A DNA stretch of 32,128 nt from Glo-17 sp964549735 (GTDB lineage Bacteria; Krumholzibacteriota; Krumholzibacteriia; LZORAL124-64-63). The notes below the pieces were generated by a model, which was not told where the DNA came from, searched no databases, and was given only the letters and a program-made list of their open reading frames with translations. A program made the translations under genes and the position numbers. Location of the stretch: NCBI GenBank assembly GCA_964549735.1, contig CAZJWO010000034.1:1-32128 (forward strand), given 5' to 3'. Below are positions 7,988-15,457 of the stretch, piece after piece (the first letter of the stretch is position 1; every line of letters begins with the position of its first letter).

Positions 7988-8016
7988 AATCTAGCACCTT
8001 GATCGGGACCTGTCAA
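7988..8016 (-). promoter_or_regulatory. Sigma-70-type promoter for rplM-rpsI inside the mtnA 3' end
   Basis: TTGACA at 8011-8016 (perfect -35), a 17-base spacer, and TAGATT at 7988-7993 (four of six matches to TATAAT). The -10 overlaps the mtnA TAG stop and the -35 lies inside its last codons. Predicted start about 7981, giving a leader of about 175 bases before rplM. Confidence 0.6.
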
Positions 8017-9085
8017 GGATCCCGGCCAGCGACCGGTCGTACGGCGGCCGCAGCACCCCTTCCTCGGTGATGAACGCGGTCACGAGGTCGGCCGGGGTGA
8101 CGTCGAAAGCCGGGTTGAACGCCTCCGCTCCGGCCGCCGCGACCCTCTGGGCGCCGCAGCGCAGCACCTCCTGCGGATCGCGGTGCTCGATGGCGATGTC
8201 CTGGCCGCAGGCGGTGTGCGGATCGAACGTCGAGGCCGGCGCCGCCACGTAGAACGGCACGCCGTGGCGGGCCGCCAGCACGGCCAGCGGGTACGTGCCG
8301 ATCTTGTTGGCGGTGTCGCCGTTGCGGGCCACGCGATCGGCGCCGGTCAGGACCGCCGCGACGCGGCCCTGGCCGAGCAGGGTCGCCGCGGCGGCATCCG
8401 GCAGCAAGGTCACCGGGATGCCCTGGTTCTGCAGCTCCCAGGCGGTCAGACGCGCGCCCTGCAGCAGGGGTCTGGTCTCGTCCGCGAAGACGGCGATCCG
8501 CTTGCCGGCCTCCCACGCCGCGTAGACGACGCCCAGAGCCGTGCCATAGCCGCCGGTGGCCAGCGCGCCGGCATTGCAGTGCGTGAGCACCGCACCGGCA
8601 GCGGGCAGCAGCTGCTGGCCGTGCCGGCCCAGGGCGCGGCTCATCGCCACGTCCTCGCCGTGGATCGACCGGGCCTCCTGCAGGAGCGCGTCCTGCACCG
8701 CCGAGGCGTCGAGGCCGCTCGCCACGGCCTCCGCCGCCCGCTGCCGCATCCGGTCCAGCGCCCAGAACAGATTGACCGCCGTCGGGCGGGTCGCCGCCAG
8801 CGCCGCCGCGTCGGCCTCCAGACGCTCGTGCAGCGCCGCGAGCGAGGCGCCGTCGCCGGCATCGCGTCCGCGCCGCCAGGACAGGACCAGGCCGTACGCC
8901 GCCGCGATGCCGATCGCCGGCGCGCCGCGCACCGCCAGCTCGCGGATCGCCGCGCAGACCTCGTCCACGGTCCCGCAATCGCGAAAGGCCAGCTCGTCGG
9001 GCAGCCGCGTCTGGTCGAGCAGGCGCACCGCGCGACCGGTCCAGGCGGCGACGGGGAACGGCAACGGCCAGCGCTCCTGAATCAT
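7991..9085 (-). CDS. mtnA: S-methyl-5-thioribose-1-phosphate isomerase
   Basis: Isomerises methylthioribose 1-phosphate to methylthioribulose 1-phosphate in methionine salvage. The 364-residue protein belongs to the eIF2B-alpha-like family. The phosphate loop RGAPAIGI is at about 53-60. The catalytic Cys170 lies in THCNAGALAT and Asp250 in TGADRV; their 80-residue separation matches characterised enzymes. GDTANKIGTY and the C-terminal NPAFDVTP motif are present. ATG 9085 overlaps the maf stop (ATGA) and has GGAG five bases upstream. No other salvage gene (mtnB, mtnC, mtnD or mtnP) is nearby, so it is a lone pathway member in an operon of information-processing genes. Related ribose-1,5-bisphosphate isomerases are a less likely alternative. 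Confidence 0.94.
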   Translation of the reverse strand: MIQERWPLPFPVAAWTGRAVRLLDQTRLPDELAFRDCGTVDEVCAAIRELAVRGAPAIGIAAAYGLVLSWRRGRDAGDGASLAALHERLEADAAALAATRPTAVNLFWALDRMRQRAAEAVASGLDASAVQDALLQEARSIHGEDVAMSRALGRHGQQLLPAAGAVLTHCNAGALATGGYGTALGVVYAAWEAGKRIAVFADETRPLLQGARLTAWELQNQGIPVTLLPDAAAATLLGQGRVAAVLTGADRVARNGDTANKIGTYPLAVLAARHGVPFYVAAPASTFDPHTACGQDIAIEHRDPQEVLRCGAQRVAAAGAEAFNPAFDVTPADLVTAFITEEGVLRPPYDRSLAGILDRSRSRC

Positions 9086-9726
9086 GCGATCTCCTCGCGC
9101 CCGGTCAGATGCTCGCGCAGGGCGGCGCCGAGCAGCGCCAACGGCAAGCCCATGACATTGAAATAGCAGCCCTCGACGCCGCGGATCATCATCGCTCCGT
9201 AACCCTGGATCCCGTAGGCTCCGGCCTTGTCGAGCGGCTCGCCGGTAGCGACGTAGCGCGCGATCGCCGCCGCCGCCAGCGGCAGGAACGTGACCGCGGT
9301 CCGCTCGTGGCCGGACCAGACACGCTGGCCGTCGCAGAGGGCGATGGCCGTGATGACCTCGTGGCGGCGCCCGGAAAGCCGCCCGAGCATGGCCGCCGCC
9401 TCGGCCGCGTCGCGGGGCTTCTCCAGGACGTCGCCGCCGAGCACGACGATGGTGTCGGCGCCGAGGACCAGCCGGCGCGGCCGGCGGCCGCTGACGTCCA
9501 GCGCCTTGCGCTGCGCCAGATCCTCGGCGTAGCGGGCCGGATCGGCACGCGCCACGTCCGCCGCCGCCGCCGCCAGCGATCCCTCGACGTCGGGGGCCGG
9601 CACGACCTCGTACGGCAGACCGGCGGTGCGCAGCAGCTCGGCCCGGCGGGGCGACGCGCTGGCCAGCACGAGGACCTCGCCGGCGGGCCAGGGCACGAAC
9701 GGATGTTTCGGCGCAGTTCCCATCAT
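9082..9726 (-). CDS. maf: Maf-family nucleoside triphosphate pyrophosphatase
   Basis: Hydrolyses non-canonical or surplus nucleoside triphosphates (dTTP/UTP-type in the YhdE branch) to monophosphates. The 214-residue protein has SASPRR at 23-28, the LGADTIVVL motif with its conserved Asp, the EKP-x2-AAEA-x2-ML segment, and KAGAYGIQGYGA with the catalytic-region residues. The first of two tandem ATGs (9726) overlaps the dtd stop by four bases; the second would remove one residue. No clear ribosome binding site is visible, which fits coupling to dtd. It has the KAGAYGIQG form typical of canonical Maf rather than the YceF form. Substrate preference cannot be fixed from sequence alone. Confidence 0.94.
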   Translation of the reverse strand: MMGTAPKHPFVPWPAGEVLVLASASPRRAELLRTAGLPYEVVPAPDVEGSLAAAAADVARADPARYAEDLAQRKALDVSGRRPRRLVLGADTIVVLGGDVLEKPRDAAEAAAMLGRLSGRRHEVITAIALCDGQRVWSGHERTAVTFLPLAAAAIARYVATGEPLDKAGAYGIQGYGAMMIRGVEGCYFNVMGLPLALLGAALREHLTGREEIA

Positions 9727-10178
9727 GGCCCCGGTGGCGCGTCGCGATCGAGGATCAGGGTCACCGGACCCTCGTTGACCAGAAAGACGGACATCATAGC
9801 GCCGAACCGCCCCTCGGCGACCTCGGGCCACTGCCGGCGCAGCAAGGCGCCGAAGCGGCCATACAGCGCCGCGGCCTGCGCCGGCGGCGCCGACGCGGCG
9901 TAGCTCGGACGATTGCCGCGCCGGCAGTCGCCGTAGAGCGTGAACTGGCTGATCAACAGGATGCCGCCGCCGGTATCGTGCAGGCTCCGATTCAGCTTGC
10001 CGTCCTGGTCCTCGAACAGCCTCAAGAGCGGCAGCTTGCGCGCCATCCAATCCAGCTCCCGCTCGCTGTCGCCGGCGGCGAACGCCGCGAGCACGACCAG
10101 GCCGGAGTCGATGGCGCCGACGACCTCGCCGGCCACCTCGACCCGCGCCGGCCCCGTACGCTGCACGACGCACCGCAT
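9723..10178 (-). CDS. dtd: D-aminoacyl-tRNA deacylase
   Basis: Proofreads translation by removing D-amino acids (and glycine from tRNA-Ala) from mischarged tRNAs. At 151 residues it is the usual size. The N-terminus MRCVVQR is typical, the active-site strand is ISQFTLYGD, and the second signature is VNEGPVTLIL near the C-terminus (NEGPVT in place of the common N-x-GPVT). RGNRPSYAAS is also a family block. ATG 10178 lies five bases after the rel stop, with AGGTGGGG just upstream inside the rel end. The rel-dtd pairing is widespread in bacteria. Confidence 0.96.
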   Translation of the reverse strand: MRCVVQRTGPARVEVAGEVVGAIDSGLVVLAAFAAGDSERELDWMARKLPLLRLFEDQDGKLNRSLHDTGGGILLISQFTLYGDCRRGNRPSYAASAPPAQAAALYGRFGALLRRQWPEVAEGRFGAMMSVFLVNEGPVTLILDRDAPPGP

Positions 10179-10183
10179 GCGCT

Positions 10184-12349
10184 CTACCCCACCTGGTAGC
10201 GATCGATGCGCTCGATCCCGGGAATCTGGCGCACCGCCTTGAGGATCTTCTGCAACTCGTCGAGATGGCGCACCTCGACGATCATCGTCGCGCGGGCCAT
10301 GCCGTCCTCGCTGCCGAATTCGCCGCTCTGGATGTTGGCCCCCGCCGCCCCGATGACGTGCCCGATCTCGCTGAGCAGATTCTTGCGGTCGCCGGCCTGG
10401 ATGACGAGCTTGACCACGAAGACCTGGTCGGCGGACGCGTTCCAGGTGACCTCGATCTGGCGGTCGCTGAGGCCGGGATCGCGCAGGTTGGGGCAGCCCA
10501 GGCGGTGCACCGTGACGTCGCGCCCGCGCGTGATGACGCCGATGATCTCGTCGCCCGGAATGGGGTTGCAGCAGCGGGCGTAGCCGACCAGCAGGTTCTC
10601 CTCGCCGGCGACCCGCACGCCGCCGGTGCGCCGCCGCAGGATCGTGTCGTAGAGCTCGCGGCCGCGATCGATGACCCGGTCGGGCAGGGAGCGCTGCGGC
10701 GGCTGCAGGCGCTGCAGCACGCGCTGCCAGGAAAGCTCGCCCCGCCCGACGGCGGCCAGCAGCTTCTCCACCTCGGTATAGCCCAGCTCCTGCGCCGGAT
10801 CGACCAGGTCGCGATCCAGGTTCAACCGCAGCTTGCGCCGGTGCAGCTCGCGGTCGAGGATCTCGCGGCCGAGCCGCACGCTCTCCTGCAGCTGGGTCTG
10901 CTTGATCCAACGGCGGATATGGTGCTTGGCCCGCCCGGTCTTGACGATCTCCAGCCAGCTCGTGCTCGGGCGCGCGGACTTGGCGGTCAGGATCTCGACG
11001 GTCGCCCTGTTCTCCAGCGGCGTGCGCAGGCTCACGATGCGCCCGTTCATCTTCGCGCCGACGCACGCGAGCCCGACCTCGCTGTGGACCGCGAACGCGA
11101 AATCCAGCGGGGTCGAGCCCAGCGGCAGCTGGAACAGGTCGCCGGCGGGGCTGAAGACGAAGACCTCGTCCTCGAAGAAATCGATGCGCAGGGTCTCCAT
11201 GAAGTCCCGCGGATCGTCCTCGTCCTCCTGCCAGGCCATGATTTCGCGCAGCAGGCGCACGAGGCCGCTGAAATCCGTCGTCTCGGCCGAGCCCTCCTTG
11301 TAGCGCCAGTGCGCCGCGATGCCCAACTCGCTGCGTTCGTGCATCTCGCGGGTGCGGATCTGCACCTCGATGAACTTGCCGCCGGGCAGCTGCACGGTCG
11401 TGTGCAGCGACTGGTAGAGGTTGGGCTTGGGTTTGGCGATGTAGTCCTTGAAGCGGTCCGTCAGCGGCGGATAGAGATTGTGGATGATGCCCAGGACGTT
11501 GTAGCAATCGGCCTTGCTCTCGGTGATGACGCGCAGCGCCATGAGGTCGAAGATGCGCTCGAGGCCGATCGACTGCGCCAGCATCTTGCGGTGGATGCTG
11601 TAGAAATGCTTGGGACGCCCGGAGACCTCGCACGTCAGCCCGGCTCGCGCCAGCTCCGCCAGCAGCGGCTGGCGCAGCTCCTCGATGAGCCGTTCGCGCT
11701 CGCCGCGCGTCTGCTTGATGCCGGCCTCGATGGCGAAGTAGCGCTCGGGCTGCAGGACCTTGAAGGCGCGATCCTCCAGCTCCCACTTCATGCGCGCGAT
11801 GCCGAAGCGGTGCGCCAGCGGCGCGAACACGTCGAGTGTCTCCTGCGCGATCTCCCGCTGGCGCTCGGGCGCCATGTGTTCGATCGTGCGCATGTTGTGC
11901 AGGCGGTCCCCGAGCTTGATCAGCACCGTGCGCGGATCCTGCGCCGTCGAGAGGATGAGCTTGCGGTAGGTCTCGGCGCGGCGGGTCTCGGGATTCACGA
12001 CGCGCAGGCTGGAGATCTTGGTCACCCCGTCGACCATGTGCGCGACCTCGTCGCCGAAGCGCTGCGCCAGTTCGCGCAGCTCGACCGCCGTGTCCTCGAC
12101 GGTGTCGTGCAGCAGGGCCGCGACGAGGGTGTCGTCGTCCAGGCGCAGCTCGGCCAGGATCTCGGTCACGCTGAGCAGATGCGCGACGTACGGCTCGCCG
12201 CTGCGCCGGATCTGCTGGCCGTGCGACGTGGACGCGAACGCGAAGGCGTCGCGCAGCCGCTGGCCCTGGCTGCTGGGATTGTACGCGGCGACGCGGCCGA
12301 TCATCGTCTCCAGGCGCGTCGCGAGCTCGCCGTCGGGGAACGTCTTCAT
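10184..12349 (-). CDS. rel: Bifunctional (p)ppGpp synthetase/hydrolase of the Rel/SpoT type
   Basis: Makes and degrades the stringent-response alarmone (p)ppGpp. The 721-residue, full-length protein has an N-terminal HD hydrolase domain with HDTVED at 81-86 and KLGDRLHNMRT (about 145-155), so hydrolase residues are intact. The synthetase domain (about 235-350) has RFKD at 299-302, the RXKD form found in bifunctional enzymes rather than the EXDD form of RelA, followed by KPKPNLYQSLHTTV. A TGS domain (about 395-455, DEVFVFSPAGDLFQLPLGSTPLDFAFAVH in pieces) and a C-terminal ACT domain (about 640-721) complete it. ATG 12349 overlaps the recJ stop (ATGA). It is probably the only long RSH enzyme needed, though a second copy elsewhere cannot be excluded. 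Confidence 0.97.
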   Translation of the reverse strand: MKTFPDGELATRLETMIGRVAAYNPSSQGQRLRDAFAFASTSHGQQIRRSGEPYVAHLLSVTEILAELRLDDDTLVAALLHDTVEDTAVELRELAQRFGDEVAHMVDGVTKISSLRVVNPETRRAETYRKLILSTAQDPRTVLIKLGDRLHNMRTIEHMAPERQREIAQETLDVFAPLAHRFGIARMKWELEDRAFKVLQPERYFAIEAGIKQTRGERERLIEELRQPLLAELARAGLTCEVSGRPKHFYSIHRKMLAQSIGLERIFDLMALRVITESKADCYNVLGIIHNLYPPLTDRFKDYIAKPKPNLYQSLHTTVQLPGGKFIEVQIRTREMHERSELGIAAHWRYKEGSAETTDFSGLVRLLREIMAWQEDEDDPRDFMETLRIDFFEDEVFVFSPAGDLFQLPLGSTPLDFAFAVHSEVGLACVGAKMNGRIVSLRTPLENRATVEILTAKSARPSTSWLEIVKTGRAKHHIRRWIKQTQLQESVRLGREILDRELHRRKLRLNLDRDLVDPAQELGYTEVEKLLAAVGRGELSWQRVLQRLQPPQRSLPDRVIDRGRELYDTILRRRTGGVRVAGEENLLVGYARCCNPIPGDEIIGVITRGRDVTVHRLGCPNLRDPGLSDRQIEVTWNASADQVFVVKLVIQAGDRKNLLSEIGHVIGAAGANIQSGEFGSEDGMARATMIVEVRHLDELQKILKAVRQIPGIERIDRYQVG

Positions 12350-14229
12350 GGCCGCTCGGCGGGGCGGATGTCCACCAGCAGCTGCTGGACCGGGTCGAAG
12401 CCGCCGCCGCGGGGGCGGTAGTTGCTGAGCCCGAGCTGGAAGAGGACCTCCCAGGGGACATCCAGCGGCTTGCGACCCGCCTCGGCCAGCCGCGCCAGCT
12501 CGCGCCGCCAGGCCTCGCCGGCGCCGAACGCGACGAACTCGCGGCTGAGCGCCGGCGTGCCGCCGCGATGCTGGCCGGGGCCGCGGAACGCGAAGCGCAG
12601 ATGGGCGCCGCCGCCCATGACCGTGGGCAGTTGGCGCAACCGCAGGCCGGTGCCGCGGAACACCGGCTTCGCGTTGCCGGAGCCGAAGGGCTCCATCTTG
12701 CTCAGCTCGCGCACGAGATCGGTCACGTCCTGGCTCGCCAGCTCGCCGAGAGGCAGTTCGAGGTCGAAGACCATCGGCAGCGGCCCCTGGCCCGGGACCC
12801 GCCGCAGCGCGGCCAGGAACGCCGCGCGGAAATCGGGGATGTCCCGCCGCCGCAGCGTCAGACCGGCCGCCTGGCTGTGGCCGCCGTAACGCAGCAGGTA
12901 GCCCGCGCAACGATCCAGCACCGCCTTGACGTCGACATTGGCCACGCTGCGGGCCGATCCGCGCGCCTCGTCGCCCTCTTCGGCGATGAGGATCGTCGGC
13001 AGCTGGTACATCTCGACCAACCGCGCCGCGCCGATGCCGATCACGCCTTTGTGCCAGGTGTGCGAATGCAGGACCAGCCCGGGATCGCCGCGCTCGACGT
13101 AGGGTCTGGCCATCTCGACCGCTTCCTCCTTGAGGATCAGATCGGCCTGCTTGCGCCGCGTGTTCGTGCGGTCAGCCTCCTCGGCGAGCTTCGCGGCGTG
13201 CGCGGGGTCGTCGGTCAGCAGCAACTCGAGCGCCGCCATGACCCGGCCGATCCGACCGCAGGCGTTCAGCCGCGGCGCGACCTGGTAGGCGAGGTCGGTG
13301 GCGGTGACGGGGAACCCGCGATCCAGACCGCTGACGCGCAGCAGGGCCGCCAGCCCCGGTCGGATCACCTGGCGATCGGCCAGGCGGGCCAGGCCCTTGC
13401 GCACCAAGACACGGTTCTCGCCGGTCAGGCTCATCTGATCGGCCACCAGCCCCAGGGCCACGAGATCGGTCAGACCCTCCAGGAATCCCGCCGGCAGGCA
13501 TTCGGAGCGGTATTGCTGCACCGCCTGCGCGAGCTTGAAGGCCACCGCGACGCCGCACAGGTCCGGGTTGGGATACTGCGCATCGGGACGCCGCGGATTG
13601 ACCAGCGCGACCGCGCACGGGCGCTGCTCGTAGATGTGATGATCCAGGACGATGACATCCAGCCCGAGCCCGCGGGCCAGCTCCAGCTCGGCGAGCGCCG
13701 CCGAGCCGGTATCGACCGTGATGAGCAGCGTGACGCCGGCCGCCGCCCACTGGCGGATCATGCGGGCGGCGACGCCGTAGCCATCCTCGGTCCGGTCCGG
13801 AATGAACGGCGCCAGCGCGCGGGCCCGGCGTCCCTCGACCTGCAGGTTCGTCAAGAGCAGATGCAGGACCGCGCAGCCCGTGATGCCGTCGACATCGAAG
13901 TCGCCGTGCACGGCCACCAATTCGCCGCGCTGCGCCGCCCGCAGCGTGCGCGCGACGGCCTTGTCCATCTCCACGAGCTGGAACGGATCGGAAAGGTGAT
14001 CCAACGAGGGGTAGAAGAAGCTCTCGAGGTCGCGGCGGCTGGTCAGCCCGCGGCTCGCCAGCAGGCGGAGCAAGCGCTCCGAGACCGGTTCCATGAGCGG
14101 CACGTCGCGCCGCAAGCGGTCGATCGTCTCGTCGGGAACCGCTTCGCAGGCCTGCCACGGACGGCCGGTGAGCCAGCCGACGCGATCGGCGGCGGGGCCA
14201 GGCGAATTCTGCGGCAACTGGTACTGCAC
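12346..14229 (-). CDS. recJ: Single-stranded-DNA-specific 5'-3' exonuclease RecJ
   Basis: Degrades single-stranded DNA 5' to 3' in RecFOR recombination and mismatch or base repair. The 627-residue product has the DHH-phosphoesterase motifs GDFDVDG (109-115), VDTGS, and DHH (196-198), then the DHHA1 motif GGHSQAAGLTLR and a C-terminal OB-like domain. The start is a GTG at 14227-14229, eight bases after AAGGGG, giving MQYQLPQNSPG. It starts only about 58 bases after the predicted 3' end of rnpB and no separate promoter is evident, so it may be read from the rnpB promoter. Its stop overlaps rel. Confidence 0.96.
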   Translation of the reverse strand: MQYQLPQNSPGPAADRVGWLTGRPWQACEAVPDETIDRLRRDVPLMEPVSERLLRLLASRGLTSRRDLESFFYPSLDHLSDPFQLVEMDKAVARTLRAAQRGELVAVHGDFDVDGITGCAVLHLLLTNLQVEGRRARALAPFIPDRTEDGYGVAARMIRQWAAAGVTLLITVDTGSAALAELELARGLGLDVIVLDHHIYEQRPCAVALVNPRRPDAQYPNPDLCGVAVAFKLAQAVQQYRSECLPAGFLEGLTDLVALGLVADQMSLTGENRVLVRKGLARLADRQVIRPGLAALLRVSGLDRGFPVTATDLAYQVAPRLNACGRIGRVMAALELLLTDDPAHAAKLAEEADRTNTRRKQADLILKEEAVEMARPYVERGDPGLVLHSHTWHKGVIGIGAARLVEMYQLPTILIAEEGDEARGSARSVANVDVKAVLDRCAGYLLRYGGHSQAAGLTLRRRDIPDFRAAFLAALRRVPGQGPLPMVFDLELPLGELASQDVTDLVRELSKMEPFGSGNAKPVFRGTGLRLRQLPTVMGGGAHLRFAFRGPGQHRGGTPALSREFVAFGAGEAWRRELARLAEAGRKPLDVPWEVLFQLGLSNYRPRGGGFDPVQQLLVDIRPAERP

Positions 14230-14244
14230 GCGGCGTTCCCCTTC

Positions 14245-14280
14245 ACAAGGCTTGGCGCCGCCCTGCGGGCCGCGCCTTGT
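14245..14280 (-). terminator. Long imperfect hairpin between rnpB and recJ
   Basis: Outer arms ACAAGGC and GCCTTGT enclose an inner GCCC-GCA-GGGC stem. It starts about seven bases after the rnpB P1 helix. The recJ ribosome binding site follows at once and there is no T-run, so it may be an RNA processing or partial termination signal rather than a full stop. Confidence 0.4.
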
Positions 14281-14286
14281 ACCGGA

Positions 14287-14677
14287 GAGGGAAGCCGGTC
14301 GTAACCCGGGTTCTGTTGCCGCGCCGGCATGCCGCCGGGCGGCGACGACCATGTATCTGGGACCGCCGTTGCCGGCGGCCTCGAGCGACCGACCCGGGAG
14401 TCAAGCGAGGCGGGCCACCTCATCCTCCCCTATTTGGTCTTGCTCCGGGGGGGTTTACCCTGCCACTCCTGTCGCCAGGAGCGCGGTGAGCTCTTACCTC
14501 ACCTTTTCACCCTTACCGCACCCGCGCGGCGGCGCCGCAACGGGCGAGGCGGTGTGTTTTCTGTGGCACTTTCCTAGGATCGCTCCTCCTGGGCGTTACC
14601 CAGGCACCCTGCCCTATGGAGCCCGGAATTTCCTCGAGTCCCCGCGGGGACCCGCGGTCGTCTCTCCGACTTCCCTC
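14287..14677 (-). ncRNA. rnpB: RNase P RNA, bacterial type A
   Basis: Catalytic RNA that cleaves the 5' leader from pre-tRNA. The ends are fixed by a 12-base P1 helix: GAGGGAAGTCGG (5', ending at 14677) against CCGGCTTCCCTC (3', starting at 14287), about 391 nt in all. Conserved blocks are present in order: GAGGAAATTCCGGGCTCC, ATAGGGCAGGGTGCC, GGAAAGTGCCACAGAAAA, GGTAAGGGTGAAAAGGTG, GGTAAGAGCTCACCGC, GGAGCAAGACCAAATAGGGG, a P15-like loop with GAGGTGG, a stem with a GCAA tetraloop, and ACAGAACCCGGGTTA near the 3' end. One oddity: the P4 strands read AAATTCC and GGGTTA instead of the usual AAAGTCC and GGCTTA, a paired change. A strong promoter ends seven bases upstream. It lies between an RNase HI-like gene and recJ. 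Confidence 0.97.
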
Positions 14678-14684
14678 ATGCTTC

Positions 14685-14713
14685 ATGATACGGGCACCGC
14701 GCGCGCTTGTCAC
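14685..14713 (-). promoter_or_regulatory. Sigma-70-type promoter of rnpB
   Basis: GTGACA at 14708-14713 (five of six), a 17-base spacer, and TATCAT at 14685-14690 (five of six). The start expected about seven bases downstream falls at 14677-14679, which coincides with the 5' strand of the rnpB P1 helix. It lies in the 51 bases between rnpB and the upstream RNase HI-like gene. Confidence 0.85.
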
Positions 14714-14728
14714 ATCGAAAAATGATCG

Positions 14729-15442
14729 TTACGGGCGCGGGCGATCCTTGCCCGTCTGCAAGGCCAGGTTGGCGAGCTGATCGGCCTGCGTGTTCTGGGT
14801 GCGCGGCACGTGGCGGACCCGGAACTCCCGCCGCCGCCGCGCCAGATGCATGGCCTGCTGATACAGCGGCAGCAGGTCCTGGCTCTTGACGCGATAGAGG
14901 CCGAGCAGCTGCCGCGCGACCAGTTCGCTGTCCACGAAGAGGTGCACGCGCGGCACGTGCCAGCGATCGCAATGCTCCAACGCCGCCACGACGGCGCGGT
15001 ATTCCGCCTGGTTGTTGGTCGCGCGACCGATCGCTTCCAGATGGACGCAGAGCACCGGACCGTCCTGCTGCTGGAACACGACCCCGATGGCGGCCGGACC
15101 CGGATTGCCACGGCTGGCGCCGTCGGTGTAGACCTCCAGGACCGGCGACCCGGTCGCCGGCAGGGGGCTATCGCGCAGATCCGCCGCGCGGGGCAGATCC
15201 GCGCCGAACGAGACCCGGTCCTGCGCATCCGGGGCCGGCGGCCGCGGCGCGCGGGCTTGCCGGGCGGGCGCGTCGCCAGCCGCGGCCGGCGCTTCCTTGA
15301 GGTCGCGCCGCCAGTGCGCGAGCCGCCGGCGCAGTTCGCGCACCGTCAGTCCGCACTCGCGAGCCAGCGCCCGCAGTTCCTGGCTGCGTTCGATCGTCTG
15401 CAGCAGCTCCGCCAGGGTCTCGGGAGTCTTGCTTTCGGGCAT
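14729..15442 (-). CDS. rnhA: RNase HI-like protein with an N-terminal helical extension
   Basis: Predicted ribonuclease H: cuts RNA in RNA-DNA hybrids such as R-loops and primers. The C-terminal half (about 100-232) is a complete RNase H domain with the four acidic residues: Asp107 in YTDGASRGNPGP, Glu147 in NNQAEYRA, Asp171 in FVDSELVARQ, and Asp221 in QADQLANLAL. It resembles the short single-domain RNase HI-like proteins of Gram-positives more than E. coli RnhA. The first 50 residues form a basic, helix-rich segment with a possible helix-turn-helix (ALARECGLTVRELRRRLAHW), joined by an Ala/Pro-rich linker (about 51-95). ATG 15442 has GAGGA nine bases upstream. The gene directly precedes rnpB and follows the zinc-ribbon gene. 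The domain assignment is strong; the role of the N-terminal part is unknown. Confidence 0.9.
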   Translation of the reverse strand: MPESKTPETLAELLQTIERSQELRALARECGLTVRELRRRLAHWRRDLKEAPAAAGDAPARQARAPRPPAPDAQDRVSFGADLPRAADLRDSPLPATGSPVLEVYTDGASRGNPGPAAIGVVFQQQDGPVLCVHLEAIGRATNNQAEYRAVVAALEHCDRWHVPRVHLFVDSELVARQLLGLYRVKSQDLLPLYQQAMHLARRRREFRVRHVPRTQNTQADQLANLALQTGKDRPRP

Positions 15443-15457
15443 ACGGGCACGTCCTCG

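Noticed and set aside
8013..8978. A second protein overlapping mtnA on the same strand
   Set aside because: Out-of-phase Arg/Gly-rich translation of mtnA with no start signal and no family features.
10265..12421. A 718-codon plus-strand frame opposite rel
   Set aside because: No recognisable domain; it is antisense to a full-length, motif-complete Rel protein.
9723..12461. A 912-codon minus-strand frame ending in the dtd sequence
   Set aside because: Everything upstream of residue 1 of dtd is the wrong phase of rel, and the dtd start at 10178 has its own ribosome binding site.
14287..14677. Several small frames on both strands in the rnpB region
   Set aside because: The conserved RNase P RNA blocks, the P1 pairing and the promoter fully explain this segment.
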